From: Euzebyaceae bacterium
GTDB taxonomy: Bacteria; Actinomycetota; Nitriliruptoria; Euzebyales; Egibacteraceae
NCBI GenBank assembly: GCA_013698135.1
Contig: JACCVM010000021.1
Coordinates: 1 to 14,805 of the forward strand
DNA: 14,805 nt
Direction: 5' to 3'
In this document: positions 1 through 7,545 of the stretch, one piece after another
Position numbering within the stretch: the stretch's first letter is position 1
Layout: each line of letters opens with the position of its first letter
Program-made: the position numbers and the translations under genes
Notes under the pieces: generated by a model
Seen by the model: the letters and a program-made list of their open reading frames with translations, nothing else
What the model was told of the DNA's origin: nothing
Databases searched by the model: none

Positions 1-1565
1 CGGAACAGGGGATGCGGGCGGTTGGGCCGGGAGCGGAACTCGGGGTGCGCCTGCGTTGCGACGAACCACGGGTGGTCAGCCAGCTCGATCATCTCGACCA
101 GCCGGTCGTCGGGTGACATGCCGGAAAACACCATCCCTGCCCCTCGAAACGGCACGCGGTAGCGGTTGTTGACCTCCCAGCGGTGCCGGTGCCGTTCGTA
201 GACCACGGGCTCCCCGTAGGCGACGGCGGCTCGCGTCCCCGGGATCACCTTGCATGGGTAGACGCCGAGGCGCATCGTGCCGCCAAGGTCTGTGACGCTG
301 CGCTGGTCGTGCATCAGGTCCACGACCGGGTCGGGCGTGTCGGGCGCGAACTCCGAGGAGTGGGCGTCGGCCAGGCCCAGCACGTGACGCGCGAACTCCA
401 CGACCGCCGTCTGCAGGCCGAGGCAGATGCCGAGGTAGGGCACGTGACGCTCGCGGGCGTGCCGGACGGCGTTGATCTTGCCTTCAATCCCGCGGATGCC
501 GAAGCCGCCAGGCACCAGGACGCCGTGGACTCCTGCCAGCCCCCGCGCGGCGGCCCCCGGCGCCTGCAAGTCGTCTGCCGAGATCCACTGGATGTCGACC
601 TCCACGCCATGGTGGATGCCCGCGTGCGTCAGGGCCTCGACGACCGACAGGTAGGCGTCGGGCAGCGACACGTACTTGCCCACCATGGCGATGCGGACGG
701 TGTCGGTCGGCGCCATCGCGCGCTCGACCATCGCCGACCACTCGCGCAAGTCGGGTTCGACCGCCGGGTCAAGGCCGAGGTTGCGGACGATGAAGGAGTC
801 CAGCCCCTCGTCGCGCAGGACGAGCGGTACCGCGTACAGCAGCGGCACGTCGTGCGCGCTGACGACCCCGTCGAGGTCGATGTCGGACAGCAACGCGATC
901 TTGCGCTTGAGCTCGCGGGACAGCGGCCGGTCGCTGCGGCACACCACGGCGTCGGGCTGGATGCCGATCGAGCGCAGCTCGCGAACCGAGTGCTGCGCCG
1001 GTTTGGTCTTCAGTTCGCCGGTCGGCGCGATGAACGGCACCAGCGCACAGTGCACGTAGCAGATGTTCTCGCGGCCCACGTCGTAGCGCAGCTGACGGAT
1101 CGCCTCCAGGAAGGGCAGACCCTCGATGTCACCGACAGTGCCGCCGACCTCGGTGATGACGACGTCGGCGTCCTCGCCCAACGCCAGGATGCGTCCCTTG
1201 ATCTCGTTGGTGACGTGGGGGATGACCTGGACCGTCTCGCCGGCGTAGTCGCCGCGCCGCTCCTTGGTGATCACCGCCGAGTAGATCTGACCGGTGGACA
1301 CCGATGACGTGCGGTGCAGGTTCTCGTCGATGAAGCGCTCGTAATGGCCGAGGTCGAGGTCGGTCTCACCGCCATCCTCGGTGACGAAGACCTCGCCGTG
1401 CTGGAACGGGTTCATGGTGCCTGGATCGACGTTGACGTAAGGATCCAGCTTTTGCATGGTGACCCGCAGCCCACGCGCCTTGAGCAGCCGTCCGAGCGAC
1501 GACGCGGTGATCCCCTTGCCCAGTGACGACGAGACCCCGCCGGTCACGAGAATGTGCTTAGCCAC
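1..1565 (-). CDS. pyrG: CTP synthase, C-terminus cut by window edge
   Basis: This cytosolic enzyme makes CTP from UTP, ATP and glutamine-derived ammonia, the last step of de novo pyrimidine nucleotide synthesis. The N-terminal synthetase domain opens with AKHILVTGGVSSSLGKG (P-loop Lys at residue 17), followed by KLDPYVNVDPGTMNP. Further on come EVGGTVGDIE and the UTP-site loop TGELKTKPAQHSV. The C-terminal class-I glutaminase domain has the nucleophile Cys381 in GICLG and the His507/Glu509 pair in HPEF. This HPEF is preceded by QA where QF is usual. About 521 residues are visible; the family runs to roughly 545, so about 25 residues and the stop lie off the left edge. The GTG start is chosen because GGAGGAGG (1574-1581) sits 8 nt upstream and the protein then aligns from its first residue. 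It follows recN on the same strand after a 119-bp gap that holds a hairpin. Confidence 0.97.
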   Translation of the reverse strand, partial: MAKHILVTGGVSSSLGKGITASSLGRLLKARGLRVTMQKLDPYVNVDPGTMNPFQHGEVFVTEDGGETDLDLGHYERFIDENLHRTSSVSTGQIYSAVITKERRGDYAGETVQVIPHVTNEIKGRILALGEDADVVITEVGGTVGDIEGLPFLEAIRQLRYDVGRENICYVHCALVPFIAPTGELKTKPAQHSVRELRSIGIQPDAVVCRSDRPLSRELKRKIALLSDIDLDGVVSAHDVPLLYAVPLVLRDEGLDSFIVRNLGLDPAVEPDLREWSAMVERAMAPTDTVRIAMVGKYVSLPDAYLSVVEALTHAGIHHGVEVDIQWISADDLQAPGAAARGLAGVHGVLVPGGFGIRGIEGKINAVRHARERHVPYLGICLGLQTAVVEFARHVLGLADAHSSEFAPDTPDPVVDLMHDQRSVTDLGGTMRLGVYPCKVIPGTRAAVAYGEPVVYERHRHRWEVNNRYRVPFRGAGMVFSGMSPDDRLVEMIELADHPWFVATQAHPEFRSRPNRPHPLF

Positions 1566-1573
1566 CTCGCGAA

Positions 1574-1581
1574 CCTCCTCC
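1574..1581 (-). promoter_or_regulatory. Strong ribosome binding site of pyrG
   Basis: The minus strand reads GGAGGAGG here, 8 nt before the GTG at 1565. It is one of the best Shine-Dalgarno matches in the window and fixes the pyrG start. Confidence 0.85.
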
Positions 1582-1595
1582 AACCGTCCAGGCGT

Positions 1596-1616
1596 CCTGA
1601 GCAAAAACCGCTCAGG
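1596..1616 (-). promoter_or_regulatory. Hairpin between recN and pyrG
   Basis: A perfect 7-bp stem (CCTGAGC / GCTCAGG) closes a 7-nt loop that on the minus strand contains five T residues. It lies 68 nt after the recN stop and 14 nt before the pyrG Shine-Dalgarno sequence. No T-run follows the stem, so it is not a standard intrinsic terminator. It could be a leader structure affecting pyrG, or an RNA processing or stability element after recN. The stem is read directly; its function is inference. Confidence 0.4.
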
Positions 1617-1684
1617 GGGAAGTCCGTCGCTCGCCGGCTGGTTCGCGCGGCCTCGGCCAACGTAGCACCGAGCCCCCTGCCGAC

Positions 1685-3499
1685 TCAATCACCTGGCGCA
1701 GCGGCAGCGGGCGCAGCGGCGTACGGCGCGCCGGCACCAGTCCCGAGGCTCCGTGACGAGCGGTCGGCCAGAGCGTTGGCCAGCAGCTCCGCGGCGTGCT
1801 CGGCGGCGACGACGCTGTCCACGCTGCCCGACAGCATCCGCGACAGCTCGGTGACCCGCTCGGGCTCCGCCAGTCTGCGCACGGTCGCGCGAACGCGCTC
1901 GCCGGCGTCGAGTGCGCTACCGCCTTCGGCTACATGAGTAGGGTCGGGCACGCCACCGCCACCGGCTCCGTGAGCGTTTTTGGTCACCACGAAGTGGGCG
2001 TCGGCGTGCGCGGCGAGCTGGGCGAGGTGGGTGACGCACAGCACCTGGCGGCCACGGGCGAGCTGGGCCAGCTTGCGACCGACGGCAAGCGCGGTGGCGC
2101 CGCCGATGCCGGCGTCGACCTCGTCGAACACCAGCACCGGCGTGTCGTCGGCATCAGCCAGAGCCAGACGCAGTGCCAGCGCGACGCGGCTGCGCTCGCC
2201 GCCCGACGCCGCCTTTCCGACGGGCAGCGCGGGCTGGCCCGGGTTGGCGGTCAGCAGGAAGGTCACCCGGTCGGCGCCATGGTTTGCCGGGGCGACGTCT
2301 TCGAGGACGACCTGCATCCGGGTGGCGCCCATCGCCAGGTCGGCGAGGTGCTCCTCGACCGCCCGGGCCAGGCGCTGCCCGGCCGTTCGCCGGCCGTCGC
2401 GCAGGCACTGCGCCGCCGCTTCGAGCTGTGCGGCCAAGGCCGTCACCTGCGCCTCCAGCTCGCCGGCGCGGACGTCACCGCCCTCCAGAGCCGACAACCG
2501 TGCGCGGGCTTGATCGGCGTAGGCCCGAACGCCGGGCACGTCGATCTGGCCGCTGGCCGCCTGCCCGTACTTGCGCGTCAGCCGCACCAGGGCTGCGTGC
2601 CGGTCGCGCAGGAGCTCCAGTCGCGCGGGATCCAGTTCCAGTCTCTCGGTGTAGGAGGTCAGGTCGAAGCCAAGCTCCTGCGCTTCGGCGGCAAGAGCAG
2701 CCGCCCGGTCCAGCAGGGTGTCGAGCTCGGCGTCCACCCCTGCCTCGCCGCGCATCGCTGCCAGCGCAACGCCGAGGGTGTCGCGGGCGCCGCCCTCCCC
2801 CGTCACCGCAGCCGCGGCCGTGCCCGCGGCGCCGACCAACGACTCGGCGTGTTCCAGCCGGCGCAACTCCGCCTCCAGGGTGGTGTCCTCGTCGTCGGCG
2901 AGGGCGACCTCGTCGATCTCGCCCAGCTCGTAGCGCAGCCGGTCGAGCTCTCGGAGGCGGTTCCGCTGCGAGCCGCGCAGGGCCTCAAGCTCGTCGCTGG
3001 CCTGCCGCCACCCGTGATAGACGGCGTGGTAGTCGTCCAGCGCCGCCGCCAGCGCCGGCCCCCCGGCGCGGTCCAGCAAGGCCCGCTGTACCGCCGGCGT
3101 GACCAGCCTCGCCGACTCCGACTGGCCGTGCAGCTCGATAGTCCCTCCCACGCAGGTCGCCAGGGCTGACGCGGGAGCCAGCCGACCGCCGACCCGGGCC
3201 CGGCTGCGGCCGGCCTCGGCCACGACCTCCCGGGAGACCACCAGCTCCTCGTCACCGTCGCCGAGCCATTCCTCGGCTCCGGGCGGCGGCGGGACCAACC
3301 GACCCTCGATGACAGCGGTCGCCGCTCCACCCCCCACGCGGTCGGCGTCGGCTCGCCCGCCCAGTAGCAGCTCGATCGCCGAGACGATCATCGTCTTGCC
3401 AGCCCCCGTCTCACCGGTCAGGACGTTCAGCCCCGGACTGAAGTCCAGCGTCACGTCCTCGATGACGCCCAGGTTGGCGATGTGCAGCTCGACGAGCAT
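1685..3499 (-). CDS. recN: DNA repair protein RecN
   Basis: RecN is an SMC-like ATPase of the cytosol/nucleoid that acts early in double-strand break repair. The 604-aa protein starts MLVELHIANLGVI, the classic RecN N-terminus. The Walker A box GETGAGKT is at residues 29-36. A long Glu/Ala/Arg/Leu-rich coiled-coil middle follows. The signature ASGGERSR and Walker B VLVFDEVDAGIGG (around residue 460) come next, with the switch His in VTHLAQLAAHAD. Gly-rich and Ala/Pro-rich stretches near the C-terminus are probably lineage-specific. Two in-frame starts lie further upstream (to 3535), but homology begins at the ATG at 3499; no Shine-Dalgarno sequence clearly separates them. In other actinobacteria recN directly follows ppnK; here a lower-GC island of about 1.1 kb separates them, so recN probably needs its own promoter. 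Confidence 0.96.
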   Translation of the reverse strand: MLVELHIANLGVIEDVTLDFSPGLNVLTGETGAGKTMIVSAIELLLGGRADADRVGGGAATAVIEGRLVPPPPGAEEWLGDGDEELVVSREVVAEAGRSRARVGGRLAPASALATCVGGTIELHGQSESARLVTPAVQRALLDRAGGPALAAALDDYHAVYHGWRQASDELEALRGSQRNRLRELDRLRYELGEIDEVALADDEDTTLEAELRRLEHAESLVGAAGTAAAAVTGEGGARDTLGVALAAMRGEAGVDAELDTLLDRAAALAAEAQELGFDLTSYTERLELDPARLELLRDRHAALVRLTRKYGQAASGQIDVPGVRAYADQARARLSALEGGDVRAGELEAQVTALAAQLEAAAQCLRDGRRTAGQRLARAVEEHLADLAMGATRMQVVLEDVAPANHGADRVTFLLTANPGQPALPVGKAASGGERSRVALALRLALADADDTPVLVFDEVDAGIGGATALAVGRKLAQLARGRQVLCVTHLAQLAAHADAHFVVTKNAHGAGGGGVPDPTHVAEGGSALDAGERVRATVRRLAEPERVTELSRMLSGSVDSVVAAEHAAELLANALADRSSRSLGTGAGAPYAAAPAAAAPGD

Positions 3500-3603
3500 G
3501 CCGCCCATGATGACCGACCGGTCAGACAGAACCATGGCCCAACGGTCGCGTCCTGTTCGCCCGGCGCCGAGTCACCGGAGTGTTCCTGCACAACGCTGAC
3601 CTC

Positions 3604-4419
3604 TCAATCATCAATTGGCGAGCCATCTTCATCGACGGCCAGAAGGTGAGGGGGGGATTCATGCCAGGCCCAGTCGAACCTCTCACCGTACTCCTTTGAC
3701 AAGGCGGTTGTCCGAAATGGTTCACCGTTTCGATTGATCGTCATCGTGTCGCCCTTCCCGTCATACTGAAAAGCGATCTCGAGTTCCCACCGATACGTTG
3801 CTCTGCTCGCCAAAGCCCTTACATCAAAAATAAACGTGCTGCCAGGGTCTATTGTAATCACATTGTCGATGAAGTACGGTTCACCAACAACATCCGCCTT
3901 CACCTGATCGAAAGACCGCGCAAGCGGGCGCGTCGCGTCAAGATTGAAAGCTATCGTGGTGACTTCACTGGCTCCAGTGCTTCGCGAACTGACGAGCGTG
4001 CCACGGTGGATCGGATCCCGGGAGATTATTCGAGCTGTCATGCCCGTGATGAGCGTGGCATTGCGGCCGATGCCCCTCATGACCATTCTCATGTTCGACT
4101 GCCCCGCATCAGCCGCCCCCATCTCGAGCAACCGAGTTCGAACGTCCCGACCGCTTGTTCCCGGAGCGGGACGTCCTTCGCTTGGAAGGGGCTGCGGCAG
4201 AGCAACTGACCACCCCAAGCCCAGGGCCTGCTGATCGTCGACTATCGCTACCTCAACTGGTTCGCGGCCGAAGACGCGTTGGCTAGCAGTCTCCCATATT
4301 CCCGGAAAGAACCAGTTGAACACGAAGCCAGCGATTGGGACGACCACGAAGGCCTTGATGGTGTTCGGCAGCCCCCGCAACCATCCTACTGATTGCCGTG
4401 ATGAGTTTTCTTCCGTCAT
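3604..4419 (-). CDS. Single-pass membrane protein of unknown function
   Basis: I do not recognise a named family. The 271-aa protein has a short polar/basic N-terminus and one hydrophobic segment at about residues 20-41 (IKAFVVVPIAGFVFNWFFPGI). A C-terminal domain of about 220 residues follows, rich in alternating hydrophobic positions and probably mostly beta. Near its end are YRWELEIAFQYDG and NGEPFRTTAL, a pattern I associate from memory with unnamed actinobacterial proteins. The positively charged N-terminus suggests a membrane anchor with the bulk outside the cytoplasm. The ATG at 4419 is preferred over an in-frame TTG at 4485 because it puts the membrane segment near the N-terminus; AGGAAG lies upstream at a rather long distance. 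Lower GC than its neighbours and placement between ppnK and recN suggest acquisition by transfer. Confidence 0.7.
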   Translation of the reverse strand: MTEENSSRQSVGWLRGLPNTIKAFVVVPIAGFVFNWFFPGIWETASQRVFGREPVEVAIVDDQQALGLGWSVALPQPLPSEGRPAPGTSGRDVRTRLLEMGAADAGQSNMRMVMRGIGRNATLITGMTARIISRDPIHRGTLVSSRSTGASEVTTIAFNLDATRPLARSFDQVKADVVGEPYFIDNVITIDPGSTFIFDVRALASRATYRWELEIAFQYDGKGDTMTINRNGEPFRTTALSKEYGERFDWAWHESPPHLLAVDEDGSPIDD

Positions 4420-4553
4420 TTGGGGTTCCCACCGCTTCCTACATATTGCCGTCTCGCTTCCTCCGCCATCGAGAAGGCACTCCAACCCAGTGCCCCCATG
4501 GAAGGTGAGGGCCGCTCAATCATGCATCCCGGCATGGACGGTGTCGAGGACCT

Positions 4554-4577
4554 GCTTGTCTGTAGGAGTCGACAAGC
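4554..4577. repeat. 7-bp inverted repeat in island
   Basis: GCTTGTC and GACAAGC flank a 10-nt spacer. It lies between the membrane-protein gene and ppnK. It could be a weak terminator-like stem or a remnant of an insertion end; no T-run follows it on either strand. Confidence 0.3.
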
Positions 4578-4636
4578 CGTCGCCAGCACATGAAGGCAGC
4601 GCTGATGTAGCCAAAGACAGCGGCGTAGCGGCTTGC
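4562..4636 (-). pseudogene. Possible C-terminal scrap of an IS5-type transposase
   Basis: Reading on in frame past the ppnK stop gives 38 codons to a TGA at 4520. They begin ASRYAAVFGYISAAFMCWRRL. Many IS5-group DDE transposases end with a helix of the form AFxxLACALICWRRL, so this may be the tail of a decayed transposase. No catalytic DDE region, start codon or terminal inverted repeats are visible. The match is short and from memory, and it may be chance. Confidence 0.27.
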
Positions 4637-5512
4637 TCAGGCTAGGCCGAACTTATCGCGGACGCGCTGGTAGAAGTCCGACGGTCCCAGCCGCGCCAGG
4701 CGCACCGGGGCGTCCCCGCGTGACACGCGCACCGCGCCGCCGTCGGGAACCAGGATCGACTCGCGACCATCGCAGCTGACCACGCAGGCATTGTTGCCGC
4801 CCACGGGCCGCACCACCAGCGACTCACGAGGGTCGATCACCAGGGTGCGGTCGAACAGGGAGTGCGGCGCGACCGGGGTCAGCAGGATCGCGTCGACCAG
4901 CGGCGACAAGATCGGACCGCCGGCGCTGAACGCATAGGCCGTCGAGCCGGTCGGGGTGGCACAGATCAAGCCGTCGGCGGGGACGTTGGCGAACACCGTC
5001 TCGTCGACGCGGACCTCCAGCACGATGAGCCGGCGGGGCTCGGTGCGCTCAACCGACGCATCGTTGAGCGCCCAGGTCGTCTCCACGACTCGCCCGTCGG
5101 CGTCGAGCACCTCCACCGCCAGCGTCATCCGCTCCTCGACGGTGAACTCCCCCCGCACGAGTTGCCCGACGGCGGCCGGCACCTGTGGGGTCTCCAGCTC
5201 CGACAGGAATCCGAGCCGGCCGAGGTTCACGCCGAGCACCGGCACGCCGCGGTCACGGGACAGGTACGCGGCCCGCAGAAAGGTGCCGTCCCCCCCGAGG
5301 GCGAGGACGACGTCCAGCCCCTTACCGAAGTCGCTGGGATCGCGCAGCTCGACGGCGGCACTGCTCCAGTTGTCGCCGTCGACGCCGACCACGCGCGCGC
5401 CGATCTCCTGCAGCTGGGACGCCGCCGTTCTGGCAGCATCGCAGGCGTCGCGGCGGCCACCGTGGACCACCAGGCCGACGGCGGGCGGACGCTGCGGGTT
5501 CCGGTCGCTCAC
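4637..5512 (-). CDS. ppnK: NAD kinase
   Basis: This cytosolic enzyme phosphorylates NAD to NADP, using ATP or polyphosphate in actinobacteria. At 291 aa it is normal for the family. The hallmark GGDGT is at residues 73-77, followed by GVNLGRLGFLSE (94-105). The substrate-binding loop DGLICATPTGSTAYAFSAGGP spans 180-200, and VSCDGR lies near the C-terminus. The usual NE pair reads N150-D151 (ALNDASVER), a conservative but noteworthy change at a position that normally contacts NAD. The GTG start at 5512 has only a weak GGGAG upstream; the protein aligns well from there. Its normal actinobacterial partners tlyA and recN are nearby on the same strand but are separated from it by a plus-strand PHP gene and by the low-GC island. 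Confidence 0.96.
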   Translation of the reverse strand: MSDRNPQRPPAVGLVVHGGRRDACDAARTAASQLQEIGARVVGVDGDNWSSAAVELRDPSDFGKGLDVVLALGGDGTFLRAAYLSRDRGVPVLGVNLGRLGFLSELETPQVPAAVGQLVRGEFTVEERMTLAVEVLDADGRVVETTWALNDASVERTEPRRLIVLEVRVDETVFANVPADGLICATPTGSTAYAFSAGGPILSPLVDAILLTPVAPHSLFDRTLVIDPRESLVVRPVGGNNACVVSCDGRESILVPDGGAVRVSRGDAPVRLARLGPSDFYQRVRDKFGLA

Positions 5513-5518
5513 TGGTGC

Positions 5519-5538
5519 ACCACTCCCATGGTAGTGGT
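5519..5538. promoter_or_regulatory. Imperfect 20-bp palindrome upstream of ppnK
   Basis: ACCACT and AGTGGT flank a central CCATGG, giving symmetry at 18 of 20 positions. It sits 6 bp before the ppnK start in the 101-bp divergent gap shared with the PHP gene. It could be a repressor site or an mRNA stem masking the ppnK ribosome binding site. The symmetry is seen; the role is inference. Confidence 0.35.
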
Positions 5539-5613
5539 CGTTGCGCGGCGCAGGAGGCGGCCAGTCGCCGGTGGCCGTCGCGCCGAGCGTTGCACGCCTG
5601 GGGTTGCCCGCCG

Positions 5614-6477
5614 ATGATCGCGACGATGCTGCCGCCGGACAATCACGTTCATACGGAGTGGTCCTGGGACGCTGCGCACGGCTCGATGGAGGCGTCCTGC
5701 GCGCGGGCGGTCGAGTTGGGACTCGGCACCATCGCGTTCACCGAGCACATGGACTTGACCAGATGGGTCATCACACCGGGCTGCAAGGGGGCGACGCAAC
5801 GCGAAGCCCTTCGCGTGGGTCCCGACAACCGCTTCAATCCGCCGCCGCTGGACACCAACGGCTACCAGGCGTCCATTCAGGCGTGCCGGGACCGCTACCC
5901 GGGTTTGCGCATCCTGTCGGGCGTCGAGCTCGGCGAGCCGCACTGGTTCGGCGATCAGTGCGCCGCCCTGCTCGCGGGAGGTGCCTATGACCGGGCCCTC
6001 GGCTCGCTTCACTCCCTGCAGATCGAGGGTGAGCCGTGGATCATCGACGACCTGTACTCGCCGTACGCGCCGGCCGACCTCGAACCCGACGGCATCATGC
6101 GGGCGTACCTGGCCGAGGCCCTGCGGATGATCCAGTCCTCAGACCTCTTCGCCGTGCTGGCGCACATCGACTACCCGGTGCGCGCTTGGCCAGCTGAGGC
6201 CGGGCCCTTTGAACCAGCCGACTACGAGGAGGAGTACCGCGGCGTGCTAGACGCCTTGGCTCGGTCGGGGCGTGCGCTGGAGGTCAACACCACCGTGCCG
6301 TTGCGGGCCGAGATCGTGCGCTGGTGGTACGAGGTCGGCGGTGACGCCGTCTCGTTCGGCAGCGACGCCCACCGCCCTTCGCAGCTGGCGCGGAACTTCC
6401 TCGAGGTCTCGGCGATGGTGGAGGGTGTGGGGTTCCGGCCCGGCCGCGACGCGCATGACTTCTGGCGCCGGCGGTGA
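5614..6477 (+). CDS. PHP-domain hydrolase, histidinol-phosphatase-like
   Basis: This is a metal-dependent phosphoesterase of the PHP superfamily, closest in layout to HisK-type histidinol phosphatases (histidine synthesis). The 287-aa protein shows the metal-binding set in order: HVH (11-13), E44-H45 in FTEHMD, E105 in GVELGE, H133 in SLHSL, H184/D186 in AHIDYP, and D251/H253 in SDAH. Length and motif spacing fit the family. There are no histidine genes nearby, so the exact substrate is uncertain; related PHP enzymes act on other phosphates. The start is the first ATG before HVH; an in-frame ATG at 5626 is possible, and neither has a clear Shine-Dalgarno sequence. It is divergent from ppnK and ends 18 bp from the tlyA stop in a convergent arrangement, thus splitting the conserved tlyA-ppnK pair. 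Confidence 0.85.
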   Translation: MIATMLPPDNHVHTEWSWDAAHGSMEASCARAVELGLGTIAFTEHMDLTRWVITPGCKGATQREALRVGPDNRFNPPPLDTNGYQASIQACRDRYPGLRILSGVELGEPHWFGDQCAALLAGGAYDRALGSLHSLQIEGEPWIIDDLYSPYAPADLEPDGIMRAYLAEALRMIQSSDLFAVLAHIDYPVRAWPAEAGPFEPADYEEEYRGVLDALARSGRALEVNTTVPLRAEIVRWWYEVGGDAVSFGSDAHRPSQLARNFLEVSAMVEGVGFRPGRDAHDFWRRR

Positions 6478-6495
6478 CACCGGGCAATGCAGCGC

Positions 6496-7323
6496 CTACC
6501 CGTCCGCTCTCACACCAGTGCGCCGCGCGGCTGCCTCGCCAACCGCCCGCCCGACGACGGCGGCGGTCTCCGCTGTTGCTGTCCCCGCCCGCAGATGGAT
6601 GAAGAACTCGGCGTTGCCGGCCGGTCCCAACAACGGGGACGGGCAGGCGGCCTGCAGCCCGAGTCCGACGCCTTGAGCCGCGTCGACCACGCCGGTGACG
6701 GCGGCGCCCCAGGTCGCGGGATCGCGCACGACTCCTCCCTTGCCCACGGCGCCCCGCCCGGCCTCGAACTGCGGCTTGACCATCAACAGGAAGTCGGCAG
6801 ACGGATCGGCGACCTCACGCAGCGCCGGGACGACCAGGCGCAAGGAGATGAACGACAGGTCGGCCACCACGAGTTGCGCCGGCGGCGGGGGCAGATCGTC
6901 GGGCCGCAGGTGGCGGACGTTGGTGCGATCGCGGACCACCACGGCGGGGTTCCGGCGCAGCCGCCAGTCCAGCTGGCCATAGCCGACGTCGACGGCGACG
7001 ACGCGCCGCGCGCCGCGCCGCAGCAGGACGTCGGTGAACCCGCCCGTCGATGCGCCCGCGTCGAGGCAGTGGCGTCCAGCCACCGAAACGACCAGCCGAT
7101 CGAGCGCTGCGATCAGCTTGGGGGCCCCCCGTGACGCGTAGACCTCGGTGACGGGCTGGCCCACCACGATCGCGGCGGAGGTGGCAACCAGGCGCGCGGG
7201 CTTGTCGGCGGGCGCACCGTCCACCGTTACCAGGCCGTCGGCGATCTGTCGCTGCGCTTCGCTTCGGGTGGAGGTCATACCCCGGCGGACCAGTTCCGCG
7301 TCGAGGCGGCGTCGAGCAGCCAC
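6496..7323 (-). CDS. tlyA: 16S/23S rRNA 2'-O-methyltransferase TlyA
   Basis: TlyA methylates ribose 2'-OH groups on 16S and 23S rRNA; in mycobacteria this permits capreomycin binding. Some homologues are labelled haemolysins. The 275-aa protein has an N-terminal S4 RNA-binding domain (residues 3-60, RRRLDAELVRRG...VTVDG), then YASRGAPKL. An FtsJ-type SAM-dependent domain follows, with motif I LDAGASTGGFTD (87-98) and DVGYGQLDWRL. The catalytic K-D-K-E set is visible as K69, D155, K183 and E239. The GTG start directly follows the TGA of the upstream small gene with no spacer, so translation is probably coupled. It faces the PHP gene tail to tail. Confidence 0.95.
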   Translation of the reverse strand: MAARRRLDAELVRRGMTSTRSEAQRQIADGLVTVDGAPADKPARLVATSAAIVVGQPVTEVYASRGAPKLIAALDRLVVSVAGRHCLDAGASTGGFTDVLLRRGARRVVAVDVGYGQLDWRLRRNPAVVVRDRTNVRHLRPDDLPPPPAQLVVADLSFISLRLVVPALREVADPSADFLLMVKPQFEAGRGAVGKGGVVRDPATWGAAVTGVVDAAQGVGLGLQAACPSPLLGPAGNAEFFIHLRAGTATAETAAVVGRAVGEAAARRTGVRADG

Positions 7324-7545
7324 TCAGGTGTGGCGAGCAGCCCGCACATCCCCGGCCTCCGGGCGCGCTGGTGCGCGCCCCTCACCCGCAGGCCCGCGTT
7401 GGGTCGCCACCGTCGCCGCGAGGGCGTCCAGCTCGTCGACGAGGGCGCGATGCACCGCGTCGAGGACGGGGGGGTGCTCCTCGACAGGCTGCGCATCCAG
7501 TCCGGCCAGAGCAGCGCTGAGCTCGTCCAGTCGATCTCGCGTCAC
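7324..7545 (-). CDS. Small conserved actinobacterial protein preceding tlyA (Rv1693-like)
   Basis: This 73-aa protein resembles the short gene found just upstream of tlyA in many actinobacteria (Rv1693 position in M. tuberculosis). The recognisable core is LDAQPVEEHPPVLDAVHRAL (residues 16-35), matching a pattern of the form LPVxEHVxVxxxVHxxL that I recall from Streptomyces and relatives. It then reads LVDELDAL and ends in a low-complexity Arg/Ala/Gly tail. No catalytic motif or membrane segment is visible and the function is unknown. The GTG start overlaps the stop of the upstream gene by 4 nt (GTGA), and its own stop abuts the tlyA start, so all three genes are probably one message with coupled translation. 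Synteny supports it as real despite its size. Confidence 0.75.
   Translation of the reverse strand: MTRDRLDELSAALAGLDAQPVEEHPPVLDAVHRALVDELDALAATVATQRGPAGEGRAPARPEAGDVRAARHT

Larger units (their letters stand above)
3540..4636. other. Lower-GC island between recN and ppnK
   Basis: Base composition drops visibly here. The 60 bases at 3781-3840 contain 29 G/C, against 42 of 60 at 12241-12300. The stretch separates two genes that are adjacent in most actinobacteria. It holds one predicted membrane-protein gene, a short peptide resembling a transposase C-terminus beside ppnK, and a 7-bp inverted repeat at 4554-4577. I found no complete transposase, integrase or flanking target-site duplication. 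A past insertion is the simplest reading; the edges are approximate. Confidence 0.55.

Noticed and set aside
183..1307. Plus-strand open frame of 374 codons
   Set aside because: It is antisense to pyrG, which has all its motifs. Long antisense frames are expected at this GC content and the peptide shows no family pattern.
1796..3169. Plus-strand open frame of 457 codons
   Set aside because: It lies antisense to recN, whose Walker motifs and coiled coil are clear; its composition is Arg/Gly/Ala-rich shadow sequence.
5185..5613. Upstream extension of the PHP frame
   Set aside because: It overlaps ppnK on the other strand and reads as Arg/Pro-rich low complexity; PHP homology begins just after the ATG at 5614.
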